Below are positions 43,800 through 56,837 of a stretch of 64,000 nt of DNA, one piece after another; positions within the stretch are counted from its first letter, which is position 1; the number at the start of each line of letters is the position of its first letter. The DNA is from Auriscalpium vulgare (Eukaryota > Basidiomycota > Agaricomycetes > Russulales > Auriscalpiaceae), in NCBI GenBank assembly GCA_019915015.1, contig JAHBBC010000011.1:992001-1056000 (forward strand), given 5' to 3'. A program made the position numbers and the translations under genes. Under the pieces are notes generated by a model. The model made no database searches. It saw only the letters and a program-made list of their open reading frames with translations, and was not told the origin of the DNA.

Positions 43800-44427
43800 T
43801 AAATGGAGCCACGTACGGGCGGCGGTGGCCAAGATGATCGAGTCGGGTGGCTTGTCTGGCACACCGGTGAGAGTTGAGTTGCGGAATGCAATCGGGGAGC
43901 GTAGTGCCGATCATCAGGATCACGCGGGCCGTGGTTGAACTTGGCTGACGGTCGCTATGCAGAGAACAATGAAGAGGGGCGGTCCGGGAACACGCATGCC
44001 TCGTGGACGACAAGCCGAGATCAAATGAAACCTCGGTCGGATGTTCGGTGTTGAGATCGCACGCGTGCCGCGGCGGTGAGCACTCTCCCTGAGCTGGGCG
44101 GACACCGGGGAAATTGGGGCGAGGGCGGCGATGGCAGCGGCGTGAGTGACGATGACGACGAGGAGAGGCGAGGGGATATGAAAGAGCGGAGAGGACGGTG
44201 GAGAGGCTGAGATCACTGCCAGGGACCAAGTCGGAGCGCTGGCGCGGTCACGTGATGAAAACGAACATTGCGCAAACGCGGTATAAACAAGAGGAAAAGG
44301 CGTATGGCCTGTGGTCGCCTTTTATCCCAGCCCCCATCTGCGACACGACTCCCGACGCCGACGCCTGCGGCCGCGTACATTTCTTTCTATCAACTCTTTT
44401 TCTTCGGTGCGTTCTTGGCTGCTGACG
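43800..44427. other. Intergenic stretch, no supported gene
   Basis: 628 bp between the esterase stop and the small gene upstream of CDC25. Minus-strand frames at 43747-44229 have no domain or splice logic and are not called. Confidence 0.5.
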
Positions 44428-44886
44428 ATGCCGCGTTGCGAGCTTATTTGCTTCCAAGAAGGGGAAGAGCAGTGGACCCACACGCGTCCACAAGCGCTGT
44501 TTGCTGCCTCGCTCCTGTTCGACTTGCGTGAGAATCCTCTCTCTGCGCTCTGTGCTCCTTTCGCACTCGCCTTTCGTCGTTCGCGCGCTAATTCTCCTTC
44601 GTTGCCTTCTCTTGCTTTCAGGCGCGGCCTCCTCCGTCAAGACATTCTTTTCCAAGGTATGCACACCCAACCAACCTTCTCATACGGCCATGCGTCCGCG
44701 CGGGTCGTCGGATGTCTTGGGAGGACCAAATTCGTGGCACGCGTTCCTTGAATGCTGCCAGAACAGGAGCACAATGGCCCGTCCCGCGCGCCATCATGGC
44801 TCTTTTCTTTGTCCGACATTTGCCTTCGCTCGATTCAGATGCTGATATCGTTCGCCATTGTGCTTAGCGGGCTGTTCCTCGCCTAG
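44428..44886 (+). CDS. Possible 60-aa protein with C-terminal membrane tail
   Basis: Not recognised. The spliced model is 44428-44527, 44622-44656 and 44839-44886 (phases 1 and 0), with donors GTGAGA and GTATGC, acceptors TTTCAG and ATTCAG, and a CTAAT branch site in intron 1. The product starts MPRCELICFQEGEEQ, has a short basic segment (RAASSVKTFFSK) and ends in a hydrophobic run, MLISFAIVLSGLFLA, right at the C-terminus, as in small tail-anchored proteins. Intron 2 (182 bp) is long for this genome. Alternatively this is 5' leader of the CDC25 gene 270 bp downstream, with the ATG acting as an upstream ORF. Confidence 0.4.
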
Positions 44887-45153
44887 GTCAAGCCAGCCGT
44901 GAATTTACACCCCGGTCACTTTCGCTTTTGGTGCGTCATTCCCATATGCGCCGTCCTTTAAAACCGATTGTTGACTTTGGCCTCTCCTTTGCTCCACGCC
45001 ATTGCGTTGCCGTCCACATCCACTGTATCACGACCTTGTAACCCTGTGTGCTTTTAACGACCTCTGTACAACACGCCTCTGTACAACAACCGTGTACAAC
45101 GCCTGTTGTACCACCAACCGCGCAATATCTCCCTACCTCCTCCGCACCCCGCC

Positions 45154-47508
45154 ATGTTCGCCAATCCTCCGCGTTACCCAGGAATCCAGCATTACTTTCC
45201 CCCAACCAAGAGACAGAAGAGAAAAGCTTCTCATTTGGATTCGGACGACATGCAAGCTTTCTTTGCCCCCTCTTCCACTAATGTTTCTTCGCGCTTCCTC
45301 GTTCCCCCGGCGGCGCCTGTCCGCAAGGTCAGCCAGCGCGTGAATGGCGCCCTTCACGACGACCTCGACGACTTCCTCTCCTCCGACCTCGAGTTGTCCT
45401 TCGCGTCGACCATGTCACTGCACTCGCCTTCGCAGGACGCCGCGTCCGAAGAGAACGTAGTGCCGATGGACATTTCCCCAGAACCTGTACGCGCGCCCCC
45501 TGCCATGCCTAATGCCACCAACAATCGCTTGAAGGCCGTGTCGCGCCCTCGCGCGTTCACGAGCTCGGCGCGGTTGTTTGGACGCGACCTCAGCAACGAC
45601 AGCTCAGCCTCCTCACAGCTCGCAGCACCCTCGAAGGCAGACAGCACGCGCAGCAAACGCATCCAGCGCTCTGCCCTGCCGATGGAGTGGCTGGCTCCTG
45701 TGAAGGTTGAGAAACAGGAGGTCAGCCGCCATGACGATGTGGGTATTCATTTCAATTTGGACGGGTGGTTGAGGCTGGCATTGGCGGCTGACATTGGACT
45801 GCCTCCCTCTAGTCGCTGGCCATCCCTTCTTCAGACGCCATGGACGTCGATATGTCTTTCAGCGCCCCAAGCTCCGCGCCGCTACACAACCCGTTGCTCT
45901 CGTCGCCAGAGCCGCTGTCCGCCGCGCCGACGATCACCGGTTTCACCAACCTTTTCTTCGACACGGAGTCTCCCATACGCGCTTTCGACGATTCACCTGC
46001 CGCCCATCTACCCAAGAAGCGTCGCTCAGCCTCACCCGCCTCGGTCACCGGCCGCCGCCGCGCAGGCACGGTCGTCGAGAGCTCCCCCGCCGCGCCGTCC
46101 TCCCCGAGCGTACTCAAGCTGGAGCGCATCACCAGCGCCGCGCTCCTCCAGCAGCGCCTTGCGAAGCCCATGCTCAGCGGGCTCGGCAACCCCCCGGAAA
46201 ACCCGAACAAGCGTGCCCGCCGCCCCATCATGAGCGCGATGGTCCCGCCTTCCGATGTTAGCAAGGTTCACGCGCAGGAGAACCAGGCCCCGCAGAAGCC
46301 TACGCTCCCGCCCCCGCGCCGCGCGTTCTCGGCGATGCTCCCGCCCAACGGCCTCGGAGACTCTTTCTCGGACGAATCGTCGTTCGACCACGAATCGTCC
46401 CCGGCGCAGGCGTATGCGAAGCGCCAGCAGGTCAAGACGATCCGTCGCCGCGACGGCACGGAAGATTTCCGGCCGCTCACGGGCGTGACGGCCATGGCCA
46501 TGCGCGACAGGGACGAAAGTCCGAAGCTGAGGGCGAGCCCTCAGTATGGGCCGGGCCTTGGTGGTTTTGGAGACAACGAAACACATGGCAAGGTGTTGCC
46601 CTGCCATAGAGTAAGAGAAGATGGTCTCATGAGGATCAGTGTCGACACTGTATGTTCATCTTTCGTGTCCTGTCCGGCGTAATGGCTCATTTTTCCGCTA
46701 GTTGGACAAATTACTGGACGGGCGATTCAATTCTCAGATCGCATCTTACCAAGTCATCGATTGCCGTTTCGACTACGAGTACAATGGAGGCCACGTCCCT
46801 GGCGCCATCAACATGAACACGACCGCTGCGCTTGAGGAGCTGCTCCTGGGTCCCACGGCCATCAAGCCGACCCCGAGCACCAGCGCCGACCCCGGCCTGA
46901 AGAAGATCCTCGTCTTCCACTGCGAGTTTAGCGTCAAGCGCGCGCCGACCTTCGCGAAACACCTGCGCTCGCGCGACCGCGCGCTGAACAATCACAACTA
47001 CCCGAACATCCACTTCCCGGAGGTGTACATCCTCGAGGGCGGGTACTGCCAATACTTCCGCGAATCTGCGGCGCGCTGTGTGCCGAGCGCCTACGTGCGC
47101 ATGGACGACCCGCACCACGCGGCGTCGCGCAAGGAGGACCTCGACCAGTTCCGCAAGACGCGCTTTGGGCGCACGAAGTCATACGCGTACGGCGACGCCA
47201 TGGCGCTCGGCGGCGGCAGCGCGCACAACGCGAAGCGCAACACGGCGCCGAGCGGCGGCGCGACACAGCTGTTTGCGGCCGCAAATGCTGCGCGTACCCG
47301 CCGCGGCGGCGCCCTGGGCACGCTTGTGGAAGACGGGCATGCAACGCAGAGCGAGGACGAGGAGACCGATATCGGGGACAGCCCGTGCCCGCCGCCGACG
47401 AAGAACGCAGCGATGAAGGGCGGCTTGAAGAAGATGGCGCTCGGAGGCTCGCGTGCAGGCTTGATCCGCGCGGAGACCTTCGACCCCTCGCGCTTCGCAG
47501 CCTACTAA
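45154..47508 (+). CDS. M-phase inducer phosphatase, Cdc25/Mih1 family
   Basis: Dual-specificity phosphatase that activates Cdk1 at G2/M by removing inhibitory phosphates. It has three exons: 45154 to about 45738, about 45813 to 46649, and 46702-47508, giving about 742 aa. The first intron's donor is uncertain (GTGGGT at 45739, GTATTC at 45743 and GTCAGC at 45721 all give open frames). The N-terminal 450 residues are Ser/Pro-rich and disordered, with basic clusters (PKKRRS, NKRARR) that may be nuclear signals. The catalytic rhodanese-like domain is in exon 3: VIDCRFDYEYNGGHVPGAINMNT, then the active site HCEFSVKRAP (CX5R, Cys near residue 548; many family members read HCEFSSER), and the helix FAKHLRSRDR. 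The end is Ala/Gly-rich. Confidence 0.9.
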
Positions 47509-49567
47509 GACGTCGTCTTCCCGCCCTCACTGTCGCCGGTCCTATGCCATCTCAAGCACAAGCTGTCGTTGCTTGATCATGTTGTTCACGCCTTCGCCGT
47601 CGCCTCTGATGTTTTCTATCCACCATCACGTCTATCGCCCTCGATGATTGTCCCGACTCCCTACGTTGTTGCCGCACTGCGCGCGCACGATCCGCAAAGA
47701 CTTGCTATGTCTCCGTCATGTCCATGTTCTCCCTCTATGGCCTCTCTCGTCACGCCCTATCGAATAGGGCGCGTGCTCTGAACGCACAACACACTCGCTC
47801 ACCACCCGCGTAGCTATCTGCGAGCACGCTGGTCTATGTCGCCTCGGGCGTATCCGCTGTCGAAGTCGCGCAAGACCCGTCAAATTTCTCTCAACATCCG
47901 CTCATATCGAAATTGATATCAAGACCGACATTCCATCATGTATCGCTGTACCTCGGCGTGTACTATCCCCGCACGAATCTTACAGCATAGCGCAATCTCT
48001 CTCAAGTCTCGTTCTGTCCTTGTATATGTCTCACAAATCTTCCTGCGACCTTCGGGCGCAGTGCCTACCTCACTTTCTCTCCATCTTGTTCATATACTTT
48101 CTTGGCATTTGACCATCTTCTACGCCATCTTGCGCCTCGATACGGACTGCACCACATCTTTATTACCTCACTTCATCTATCTATCTATATCTTCGGTTTG
48201 GACGACTCGGTCACAGAGCCCTCCATACCCGCCCATCTCTTACCCTGTTCCGCTTTCCTTCTTGTTCTCGGACCGTCTTTGCACTATGCGTTCCTGTTAT
48301 ATAGCTATGGCGTTCCAAGCCAACGTAAACTCATAAATCCCTACATCTCTGCATCTGCCTTCCTTCGTTTCCTCTGATTCCGGCGGCGCATGCAGTTTGA
48401 TACTTGCACGTACTGTTCCGAAGTATTTCGTGATCCGACTTGCCCAGGCCGAGCACTCATGGCCTGGTTGCATGATATTTATGATTTTGGCTGATTTTGT
48501 TTCCTTCGTGTGGATTGCCCATTTCATGGGCGGATGGACTGGAAGGTATGTCCCCGGTTCGCTCACAGCCGCATTGCAGGACTGCCTCCTCTTGTTCACG
48601 CAGATCATCCGACTGCGATGCTCTTGCCAGTGGACGACGTCTGCGATGGCATAGCCTAGTATTCTGTGCAACGCCCCGCGCTTGGAACTGGACTACTCTG
48701 CTCGCCATCCTAGTGATCGGTCGACGCGCGTCAACTCGATTACGATCGAGTCTGACAATCAGGACGGCTTCCAGATCTTGGACTCGTTGCTACGGCGTGG
48801 CGTCGACCGGGGCCTGAACCTGAACTCACTTTCGCTGTGAGGATCTGGCTCGAATCTGCAGTGCCCGAGACCTGCTCATGCGCTCAATTGCACTTTGCTC
48901 TGCGCGGCGCCAGACGCGTTGATCTTCGATAACGGCCCGTTATGCCGTAAGGGCGATGCGCGAATCCGAGGCCTGTCTTTCATTGAGCGCCTGGAGATAC
49001 AATGCAAGGCACATGCGGCAGGTTGTCTCTGACGTCGCCCTCGCCCATCCGGTGCGTTACCCTGGAGGCATCAATGACAGTGCCAACAATTGTTGGTGAG
49101 GTCATACTGTCGGGCCTTGTACGCGCTGCCGCGCTGCCGGTGAGCAAAGTATTGCCATACCTACCCAGTTCACAAGGTTCTGGCGCCAACCAGCGCTTTA
49201 GCTCAGGACGGGTGTGAATGGTGCGGACAAACTGGTCATTTTCTCAGGCAAGAGACAGCTTCTATCCCTCCAGGATCATGACACGGGGTCCAGGTGCCTT
49301 TGCCATTTTGTCATGACTCCGGAACGTTTTCCGAGAGCTATGTCCTAGGATGCGGTGCCCTCTTGGCCTACTAGTTCAGCTGCGGGGCGTCAGCCCGACT
49401 TATCCTCGGATTTTGTGGCGAGTCCCATCTTTCTGACTGTCGACTCCCTCGAGCCCGCCCTTGCAATCTACAACGTACCAGCCCAGCACCCGACTGCTCG
49501 TCGACTGCTCTCTGCCAGCGTCTGATCCATATCTTGCTCGTCACATCTATCACCGGCAACCGCAGTG
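47509..49567. other. Intergenic stretch, about 2 kb, no supported gene
   Basis: Includes the CDC25 3' region and the promoter of the coiled-coil gene. Open frames at 47938-48377 and 48397-48817 are Ser/Leu-rich shadows without start context or domains. No RNA gene or repeat was recognised. Confidence 0.45.
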
Positions 49568-51926
49568 ATGTCAGCACCGAGGCCCAGCGATCATCCTAAT
49601 CGTCCTCGACGGCGCGAGGCGAATCCGATCGCACGGGGAAGAGATTACAACGTAGGCGATCCCCTCTTCTCGTTCACATGAAGTGCTAACGGCCCACAAC
49701 GACCAGAATCTGTCCCACGCGCAAGCTACGTCCACGGCTCGTCCAGACGAACGTCTGCCGAGGGGCAGCAGAGATACCGCGCCGAATTTCAAGCGCGCGA
49801 GGGTCGTTTCCCCGCCGCGGCGGCCCAGCTATGACGATAGCGATATCGTGGAGGTCGAGGATGACGACTCCGCCCGAGAGGGCGGCGACGAGGGCACTCC
49901 GTTCATTTCATCGAGATCGAGAAGGCCCAGCGGCCCAGGCGGCTCCCGCAAGGAGAACGAGAGGCCAGAGGGCGGTATGGCGGAGATGATGTCTAACTTG
50001 ATGAGTGGCGAAGAGGGCAGACGTCGGCTGGAGACGTTGTACGGGATGCTGCAGAAGCTGTTGGGTGTGGAGACGCGGGCGCAACCCCAGGATATCGAAG
50101 GCTCGCCGATCACGTCGGAGGCGACATCTCGCTCTCGCTCGGCGCACTCAGATTCAACCAGCGAGGCACACACCGTACACCAAGAACACATCATCTATGA
50201 TATCTCGGACGAGGACTCTGTGGAAGAATATATAGAGGCCGAGCCGCTTCAATCAGCTGCGATCCCTCCGACCACTGGCACAAACCGTCTAGCTCCCGCC
50301 CCCACCGCTCAAGGAACACGGAAGCAGACGACGTCGAGAACGGAGACGCTTGCGGAGACACTCAAACAAGAGAGACACATTGCGACGCACGGCGATTCCC
50401 CACCTCTGGTGAACAAGCTCCCTATACCCGACGAGCAGCAGCGTGCCTCTGAGGAAGGATGTTCCGTGCCGCGACCCGATGGGAAGACGGCAGAGCCGGT
50501 GCTGAGGGAGGACGTGCCCCAGCCTGGTGAGGCTGACGGACTCGATGAGCAACAATTCTCCAACAGAGAGCGGGGCATCAAAGTGAGAGAACTGGAGGCC
50601 GCAAGGATCGTCGAGGAAGCGTTCAATATGAAGACAGAGGCCACGGCTCAGGTCGAGGAGGCGCAGAAGAAGGGCATCGAGATGAAAGAACGGGTCAAGA
50701 GGATGGAGGATGAGATCCAGCGGAGGGATGAGGATGCGCAAAGAAATATTGCGGAGAGGCTTGCGGAGATTCGACGGCAGGAGGAAGAGGCGCAGAAGAG
50801 AGTTGCGGCCATGGACGAAGACATTTGCAAGAGGGAGGAGGAGATGCGGGAGAAGGAAGAAACGAAGGAGAATGACATGCGGCAGAAAGAGGAGGCGAAG
50901 GAGGAGGAATTGCGGGTCAGGGAAGAGGAAATGCGGAGGAAAGAGGAGGAGAGGAATGCCGAGCTCATGGAGAAGGAGAAGGCGGCGATGAAGAAGGAGG
51001 AAGGGCTCCGAACGTTTGAGGAGGATCTGAAGACGATGGACGCCGACCTGCGCAAGAAGGACGACGAACAACGCCAAGATCAAGAGGCGCTTGACGATGT
51101 CGCGGCCGACAACTTGCGGATGAAGGAGGAGGTGGAGGCCAAGGCCACCAAAGTCCAGCAGCGGGATGAGGAGTTGAACGTGAAGGAACGGAGCCTCCAG
51201 GAGACGAGGGAAGACCTGCTCGCCCTTGACGAGTTACTGCACCAGAGGGCTAACGACGCTCAATCGCGCGAGAATAGGGTCAAAGCTAGAGAAGGTGCCG
51301 CTCAGGCAAGGGAAGTAGATGTGCGGAAGAGAGAAGACGATGCTATCGCGAAGATGGAGGATGCAAAGAAGAGGTTGGTCGACGCAGAGAACAGATTGAA
51401 GGAAGCCGCGGACAGGGATGACGAAACGAGGAAGCTGGAAGTCGAGGTTAGGAATCGTGCAGCCTTCGTCGAAAGGTCAAAGGCGCAGGCGGATGAAAGC
51501 AACAGGCTTGCCATATTGGAGCTAGAAACGCAGAAAAGGGCAGTCGCGCAATACAAAAGCGACCTGGAGTTAACGTCCGCCAAAATGAAGACCACGGTGC
51601 TCGAGGCCAAAAGCACCAAACAGGAGTTCAATTTGCGCATGACGCGTCTGGACAACGAATTTGCTAGGAAGGGGGAACCTCGTTTCGCCGACAGGGACCC
51701 AATGCTATGGCAGCAGCTCACAGCTAGCGGGCCCCCGCTTCCGGAAGTTGGATCACTTCCAACTCCTGCACCTTCGCCCGACAGCGTCAGAATCGGGACA
51801 CGTTCGGACGTATACAGCACCCATGCCCGTTCGGACTTGAAGAGCGTCAATAGCACCCATAGTATATACAACGCGTACGATAGGATGACACCACCGGGGC
51901 GCCCCTTTGATCGCACTGGGCAGTAA
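49568..51926 (+). CDS. Long coiled-coil protein of unknown function
   Basis: Two exons (49568-49651 and 49707-51926) separated by a 55-bp intron (GTAGGC...GTGCTAAC...CCAG), about 767 aa. The start MSAPRPSDHPN is preferred over the downstream Met at 49683 because the intron has a good branch site and joins in phase 0. The first third is acidic and Ser-rich (DDSDIVEVEDDDS, and YDISDEDSVEEYIE), a pattern also seen in SUMO-interacting motifs (DIVEVEDD). Residues about 290-640 are a near-continuous heptad coiled coil rich in Glu/Lys/Met (EEMREKEE, EEMRRKEEER). The C-terminus is Pro/Ser-rich. No enzymatic domain, signal peptide or membrane span is visible; it could be a scaffold or nuclear structural protein. 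Confidence 0.75.
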
Positions 51927-51958
51927 TAAAAAAGGAATTTGTCGCGCTTTGAAAATAA

Positions 51959-52040
51959 TGCATTGCCCGTGAATCGAACACGGGGCGGGTCGAGCTAGAC
52001 GACATGGCAACGACCCAGGTTACCACTACCCCAGCAATGC
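51959..52040 (-). tRNA. tRNA-Gly(GCC) with an 11-nt intron
   Basis: On the minus strand every stem closes: acceptor GCATTGC/GCAATGC with discriminator A, D stem GGGT/ACCT, anticodon stem GGTCG/CGACC, T stem CCGTG/CACGG around TTCGATT. The anticodon loop reads TT-GCC-A, followed by an 11-nt insert (51994-52004) at the canonical intron position after base 37, then T. GCC reads glycine codon GGC. A and B boxes are intact. It lies head-to-head with POL5, 106 bp from that gene's ATG, and is transcribed away from it. Confidence 0.93.
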
Positions 52041-52146
52041 GATGCTACTATTTCGCAAACAATATACCAATACTAGCAAAGGGGAGAGGGACGCACTGAG
52101 AAAGCTTTTTCCACTGCAAACCATTCACCGCGCCTTCCGGGCGAAC

Positions 52147-55100
52147 ATGTCCACCACACTCCCGCTGTTCTGGAACCTCTCTTCTGCAGACAAAAAAGAG
52201 CGCCTTGATGCATCCGTGAAGCTCATCGGCACGCTCGAAAAACTACAGGCGTCCTTCGTGCCGAAGGAGCCGCACTCCGCTAGCGAGGTCGACGACGATG
52301 AAGAGGAGGAAACTTCCGCCGCGAAGCAGGAGTACGCGCAGTTGGACAGCTTGAATGCGGGGGATGTGTCGTACTCGATACGGAGGCTGGTTCGTGGGCT
52401 TGCAAGCCCCAGGGAAAGCAGTCGGCTGGGCTTTGCGGTCGCCCTCACGGAGGTGAGTGCTGCTCTTCTACCGTATCGTGCACGGTGCTAACGCAAATTC
52501 AGTTGCTGTCGCGCATACACACCGTGACATGCAGTCAAATCCTTGTACTCATATTGGACGCGTCGCAGACGTCCGGGTCCATGTCTGGCCAGGAGGAACG
52601 CGACGTCCTCTTTGCCCGCCTCTTCGGCATCACTTCCGTCGTGCAGTCCGGGCTCATCGTGCGCTCCGAACCTCTTCCATCCTCTAGCTCCGCGTCGGCC
52701 GCTGCCAGCACACTTTCAAGCTTCAGCGACGCGCTTGAGCACCTCATTGCACTGGGCGAGCGCAAGTCATGGCTTCGGGAGAGCGCATGGTGGACAATCG
52801 GCCTTGCAGTGGATGCGCTGCATAAGAGCGACGTAGAGTGGAAGCAAGATGCTGTGAAGCATACGCTGGGTGTACTTCTTGAGGACGGAACAGTGTGGAC
52901 GCCGGAGAAGATTGCCCTGGTAGTGAAGATACAAAAACTTTGGCCAGACCAGGCGTGGAAGAAGTTGCTTGCCCCGGCTATTAAGCATGGCGATGTTCTG
53001 CACGCCTCAAATATGACAACCCTGGCCAAAATTTTGAAGGTCATCTCGACATTCTGTCCTTGGCGTGGCCGTAACTAACGTACATTCTATCGCAGGAGTC
53101 TGACGTTGACGAAGATGACGACGTAAAAGTAGGAGGACGTTCGTGGAAGCCGCAAGTGCACTACGTGTGGGATATTCTGTTGGACGAGCTGCTCCCGCCT
53201 TCCTCGTCGAATCGGCAACCTAGAGGGTCTTTCCAAGAGTTCTTCCGGATCGTCGTTGATGGTGAGTGACCGTTCTGTCGCTTTCTTGTGACCGTGCTGA
53301 GATGGCGCTCTCCCAGAATCTCTATTTGCTGCATCGGCCTCCAACGAGCGCAAGTACTGGGGCTTCGAGGTCTTCCATCGCGCCCTACCACGGGTGACAC
53401 CGGGCGACCTACCTATGCTGTTTACCAAGAACTTCATGCGAACTTGGATCAATCACCTCTCCCACTATGACCGCCATCTTCACAATTTTGCGAAGAAAAT
53501 TGTACGCCCATGTCCTCTCAGGCATAGCGACCGGTCTGACACCTTCTGCAGGCAACGACGATCCTCTCCGTCGTGCAGAAACACCCCGAGACAGGCTTCT
53601 CGTTTATTTTGCAGCTTACAGGCGTGCACGGGAACCAGCAGTTCGACAGGCTCACGAAAACGAAGACGGTTGAATCCTTGTTGATGACGACGAACATCGA
53701 TGGTATCAAGAGCTACATCGACTACTTGCTAAAACAAGTTGATGAAGAGGATGGTTCTGAACCGTGTGTATTCGCCTTTAAGCCACTCTACATTTAAGCT
53801 GATGTCGTGCTTCACAGGGCTGACATCCAGGTCACGAACTCACGCCGTTCCTGGATAATTGAGCAGTTTGCCTCGCTCATCCGTAACGGCGCAATACCTA
53901 AGGATGACGATTGGGTGCAGCAGGTGCTGAACTGGCTGATTGTCCATGGGCTGTTCGTGATCAGGAAGAAGTCCGGGAAGAGCAATTTCACAGCGGTGCG
54001 TCGTGCCTAACCCAGAGAAAGTTGGTCCTTATTTTCTTGCGATAGATCCACAGTGTGCCATCCCCACCGTTTTCCGATGACTTGCGCAAGCAATGCCGCG
54101 AGCGTCTGCTCAGCTGCGTTGCGGATCTCACCGCGCAGACGACCATCACGAAGTCTGCCGACGACAAGACACAGAAGCTTATCGGGGTGGACTCGGCAGG
54201 CGAGTTCTGGGTCGCGAAGGTGCTATCTACGATCGAGCAGCTTGAGAAGGACACGAAGCACCTTGAATTGCTACAGAATTTCGAGGACGATGACCGTGCG
54301 CTGCTGGAGAAGGCGCAGAAGGTCGCCGTGGGCTTGAAAAAGGTCCGCCTGTTGCTCCTTCATATGGCCCTTTGGACGTTGCTGAAGTGCAGGTCAGGTT
54401 GCACCAGAGCAGAAAGATGCCGCGCGAGGAGCAGAGCTTCTGCTCCTTTCATCGCTTCTCCAGCTCTACGCCGCGGAAGATCCAGAACAGATCGACACCG
54501 CGTCGTTAGAGGTAAATTTCATCATGCCGGATGCCTGTCTCCCGCTGACATTTAGCAGGCATGTATAGATGGGGCATCTCGCATCTTCCCCTCAAGAACG
54601 AAGTCCAAAGCCTCGAAGAAGGCGTCCAAGCAAGTTGAGGGTGACGATGAAGAGCCCGAGCCCGTCGCCATCGACGTGCTAGTCGACACAATCATCGGGT
54701 TCCTCGAAAAGGCCACGGCGTACATGCGCGCTGTGGGCAACCAGAGCTTTTCGCTATTGACTGGTGCAGTCAAGCCTAGTACGATCGACTTGATTCTTGC
54801 GGTAAGATTAGGGTGTGTCAAAAGGATCACATTGCTAATTTTGACTTGTCGTAGCAACTTGAGCGCCGGGACCCGGCAGACCTCGTAGCGGACTCCGACG
54901 ATGAGATGGATGTTGACGAAGGCGAAGGAGGTAGCGATGAAGCCGAGGATGACGATGAGGGCGAGGAATCTGGGTCCGAGGATGAGAATGACGAGGACGA
55001 GGACGAAGATGATAGCGAGGAAGACGTGGAGGAGGATGACGACCTCGAGCTGCGGAAAAAGATCACCGAGGCCCTACGGGCAAACGGAATCGAAGCTGCG

Positions 55101-56495
55101 ACTGGCGCTTCTGATGAAGAGTCAGAAGAGGAGATGGATGATGAGCAGATGATGGCCATCGACTCGCAGCTGGCGCAAATATTCAAAGAGCGCACAAAAG
55201 GCAAAGGCAAAGGTGCGCATCTCTTTGCATAGTCTTCCTTCTCCTACTCACTCGTAAATCAGACGAGAATGCTCAGCGCGAAGCCACACATTTCAAAAAC
55301 CGCATCCTCGACCTGCTCGACATCTATATCAAGCGACAGCCGGCCAGCCCGCTCATCCTCGCCCTTGTCGGCCCCCTCCTCGCGCTCACGACTTCCGACG
55401 AGCGCCAACTCAGCGAGAAGGCGGGCGGGCTCCTGCGCTCGCGCGTCGGCAAGCTGCGCGACGTGCCCCCGGCCGCGGACATCGACGCTGCGCAGGCGGG
55501 CGAGGTGCTCACAGACCTGCACGCGCGGGCGCGCCGCGTACATGCGCAGGATGCGCTCGCGACGGTCAGCCAGTGCAGCATGTACGTCGCGAAGCTGCTG
55601 CTGCATGCAGGCGCGGAGGGCCCTGTCGTCGACGCGTACCGTGCGTCGCTCGCGGACTTCACACAGCGCAAGTCGTCCGACCTGAACGCGCGCTTCTTCG
55701 AGGACTTCGTGAAGCGCTACCCACAGGCGGCGTGGGGCTTGCGCGCGGACCTGCTGCAGGGCGCGGAGAAGGCGGTCAATGCGTACCGGCAGAACCAAGC
55801 GTACGCGCTCGTCGTAACGCTGCTCAGTCACCTTCCTGTATCGGTAAGCCGCTATCCTCTCCTTCCTACTGGCAATCCACGTTCTAACTGCTCTGCAGGA
55901 GGACCCAGCCCAGTCCAAGGAAATCACCACGTTCCTCGCAGACCTGCGCACGTCCCTGCACACGACGCTCCTCGCGGCGTGCGCGCCCGACAGCACTGTC
56001 GCACCCGCGCACGTCAAGGAGCTCCTCAAGCACGTGCTCGCCGCGCTGCGCCAGACGAAGCGCCTGGCACCGCACGCGGACGTGCAGCCTGCGCCGTGGG
56101 CGGAGCTGCAGGCCGCGCTGGCGGGTGCAGAGCGGCTGAAGGCGGCGGGTGCGCTGCAGGGGATGGTGAAGCAGGTTGTGCAGATGGCGGGGAGCAAGGT
56201 TGGAGCGTCGAAGAAGAGCGGCAAGGATGTGAATGGGGTTGAGGGGAAGAAGGGGAAGAAGGCTGCGAAGGAGGGGACGAAGGTCGCGAAGGAAGGGAAG
56301 GTCGCGAAGGAAGGGAAGAAGGAGAAGAGGCAGAAGGCCAATGGGGTGGAGAGTCTTGAGGGCAATGAGGAGGTCAAGGCAGCTGTCAAAGAGAAAGCGA
56401 AGCGGAAGGTGGAGGAAGTGGAAGCGGACGCGGCGGCTGGGGAGGACAGTGTTGCTGCAACAAAAAAAGCCAAGCGGAGAAAGGCTGCATCATAG
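52147..56495 (+). CDS. POL5: Pol5 / MYBBP1A-like nucleolar protein
   Basis: Homologue of yeast Pol5 (DNA polymerase phi in name, in practice a nucleolar ribosome-biogenesis factor) and animal MYBBP1A. Twelve exons all join in frame: 52147-52452, 52503-53039, 53096-53261, 53317-53501, 53552-53763, 53818-53995, 54046-54342, 54398-54511, 54559-54801, 54855-55212, 55263-55843 and 55899-56495, about 1257 aa. Recognisable blocks: an N-terminal LFWNLSS...RLDASVKLIGTLE, SYSIRRLVRGLASPRESSRLGFAVALTELL, NERKYWGFEVFHRAL, a very acidic linker (about residues 760-840, long Asp/Glu runs), an HFKNRILDLLDIYIKRQP helix, and a Lys-rich C-terminal tail (KKAKRRKAAS) typical of nucleolar targeting. The protein is alpha-solenoid-like throughout. 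The start is at MSTTLPLFW; the open frame upstream overlaps no conserved sequence. Confidence 0.88.
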
Positions 56496-56837
56496 TATGG
56501 GCTATTACGTCTCTTCTTCATAGATGCTACCTAGTACCATGCCATGAGCTTCAAATGCATAAGATGTGCACGCTATGTGTGACGGTGTCGACCACTCCAG
56601 CATTGTCAACGATGAGATGGCTACACCCAGACTCAGAGGGCCCAAGATGATAGGTATTAGGACGACAATAGAGTATAGCTTTGACACAGTAGTAGCTATA
56701 GTGATCACGAGCGATGAAAGCCAATAGATGGAGAAAGTAAAGGTACTTACCAGCACGCCTAAGTGCGCAACAACGTGCAAATCAGATATTCAAAACATCT
56801 ACTCCAGCGACCAAAGCGACCCAGTAAAACTGGCCAT

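Noticed and set aside
43747..44229. Minus-strand frames downstream of the esterase
   Set aside because: No start context, introns or domains; Pro/Arg/Ser bias typical of antisense GC-rich DNA.
47938..48377. Overlapping plus-strand frames of 90-130 codons
   Set aside because: Ser/Leu-rich, no domain, in the 2-kb intergenic stretch; pyrimidine-rich DNA explains them.
50289..51083. 264-codon minus-strand leucine-rich frame that could look like a membrane protein
   Set aside because: It is the antisense shadow of the Glu/Lys-rich coiled coil, where GAG/AAG codons read as CTC/CTT.
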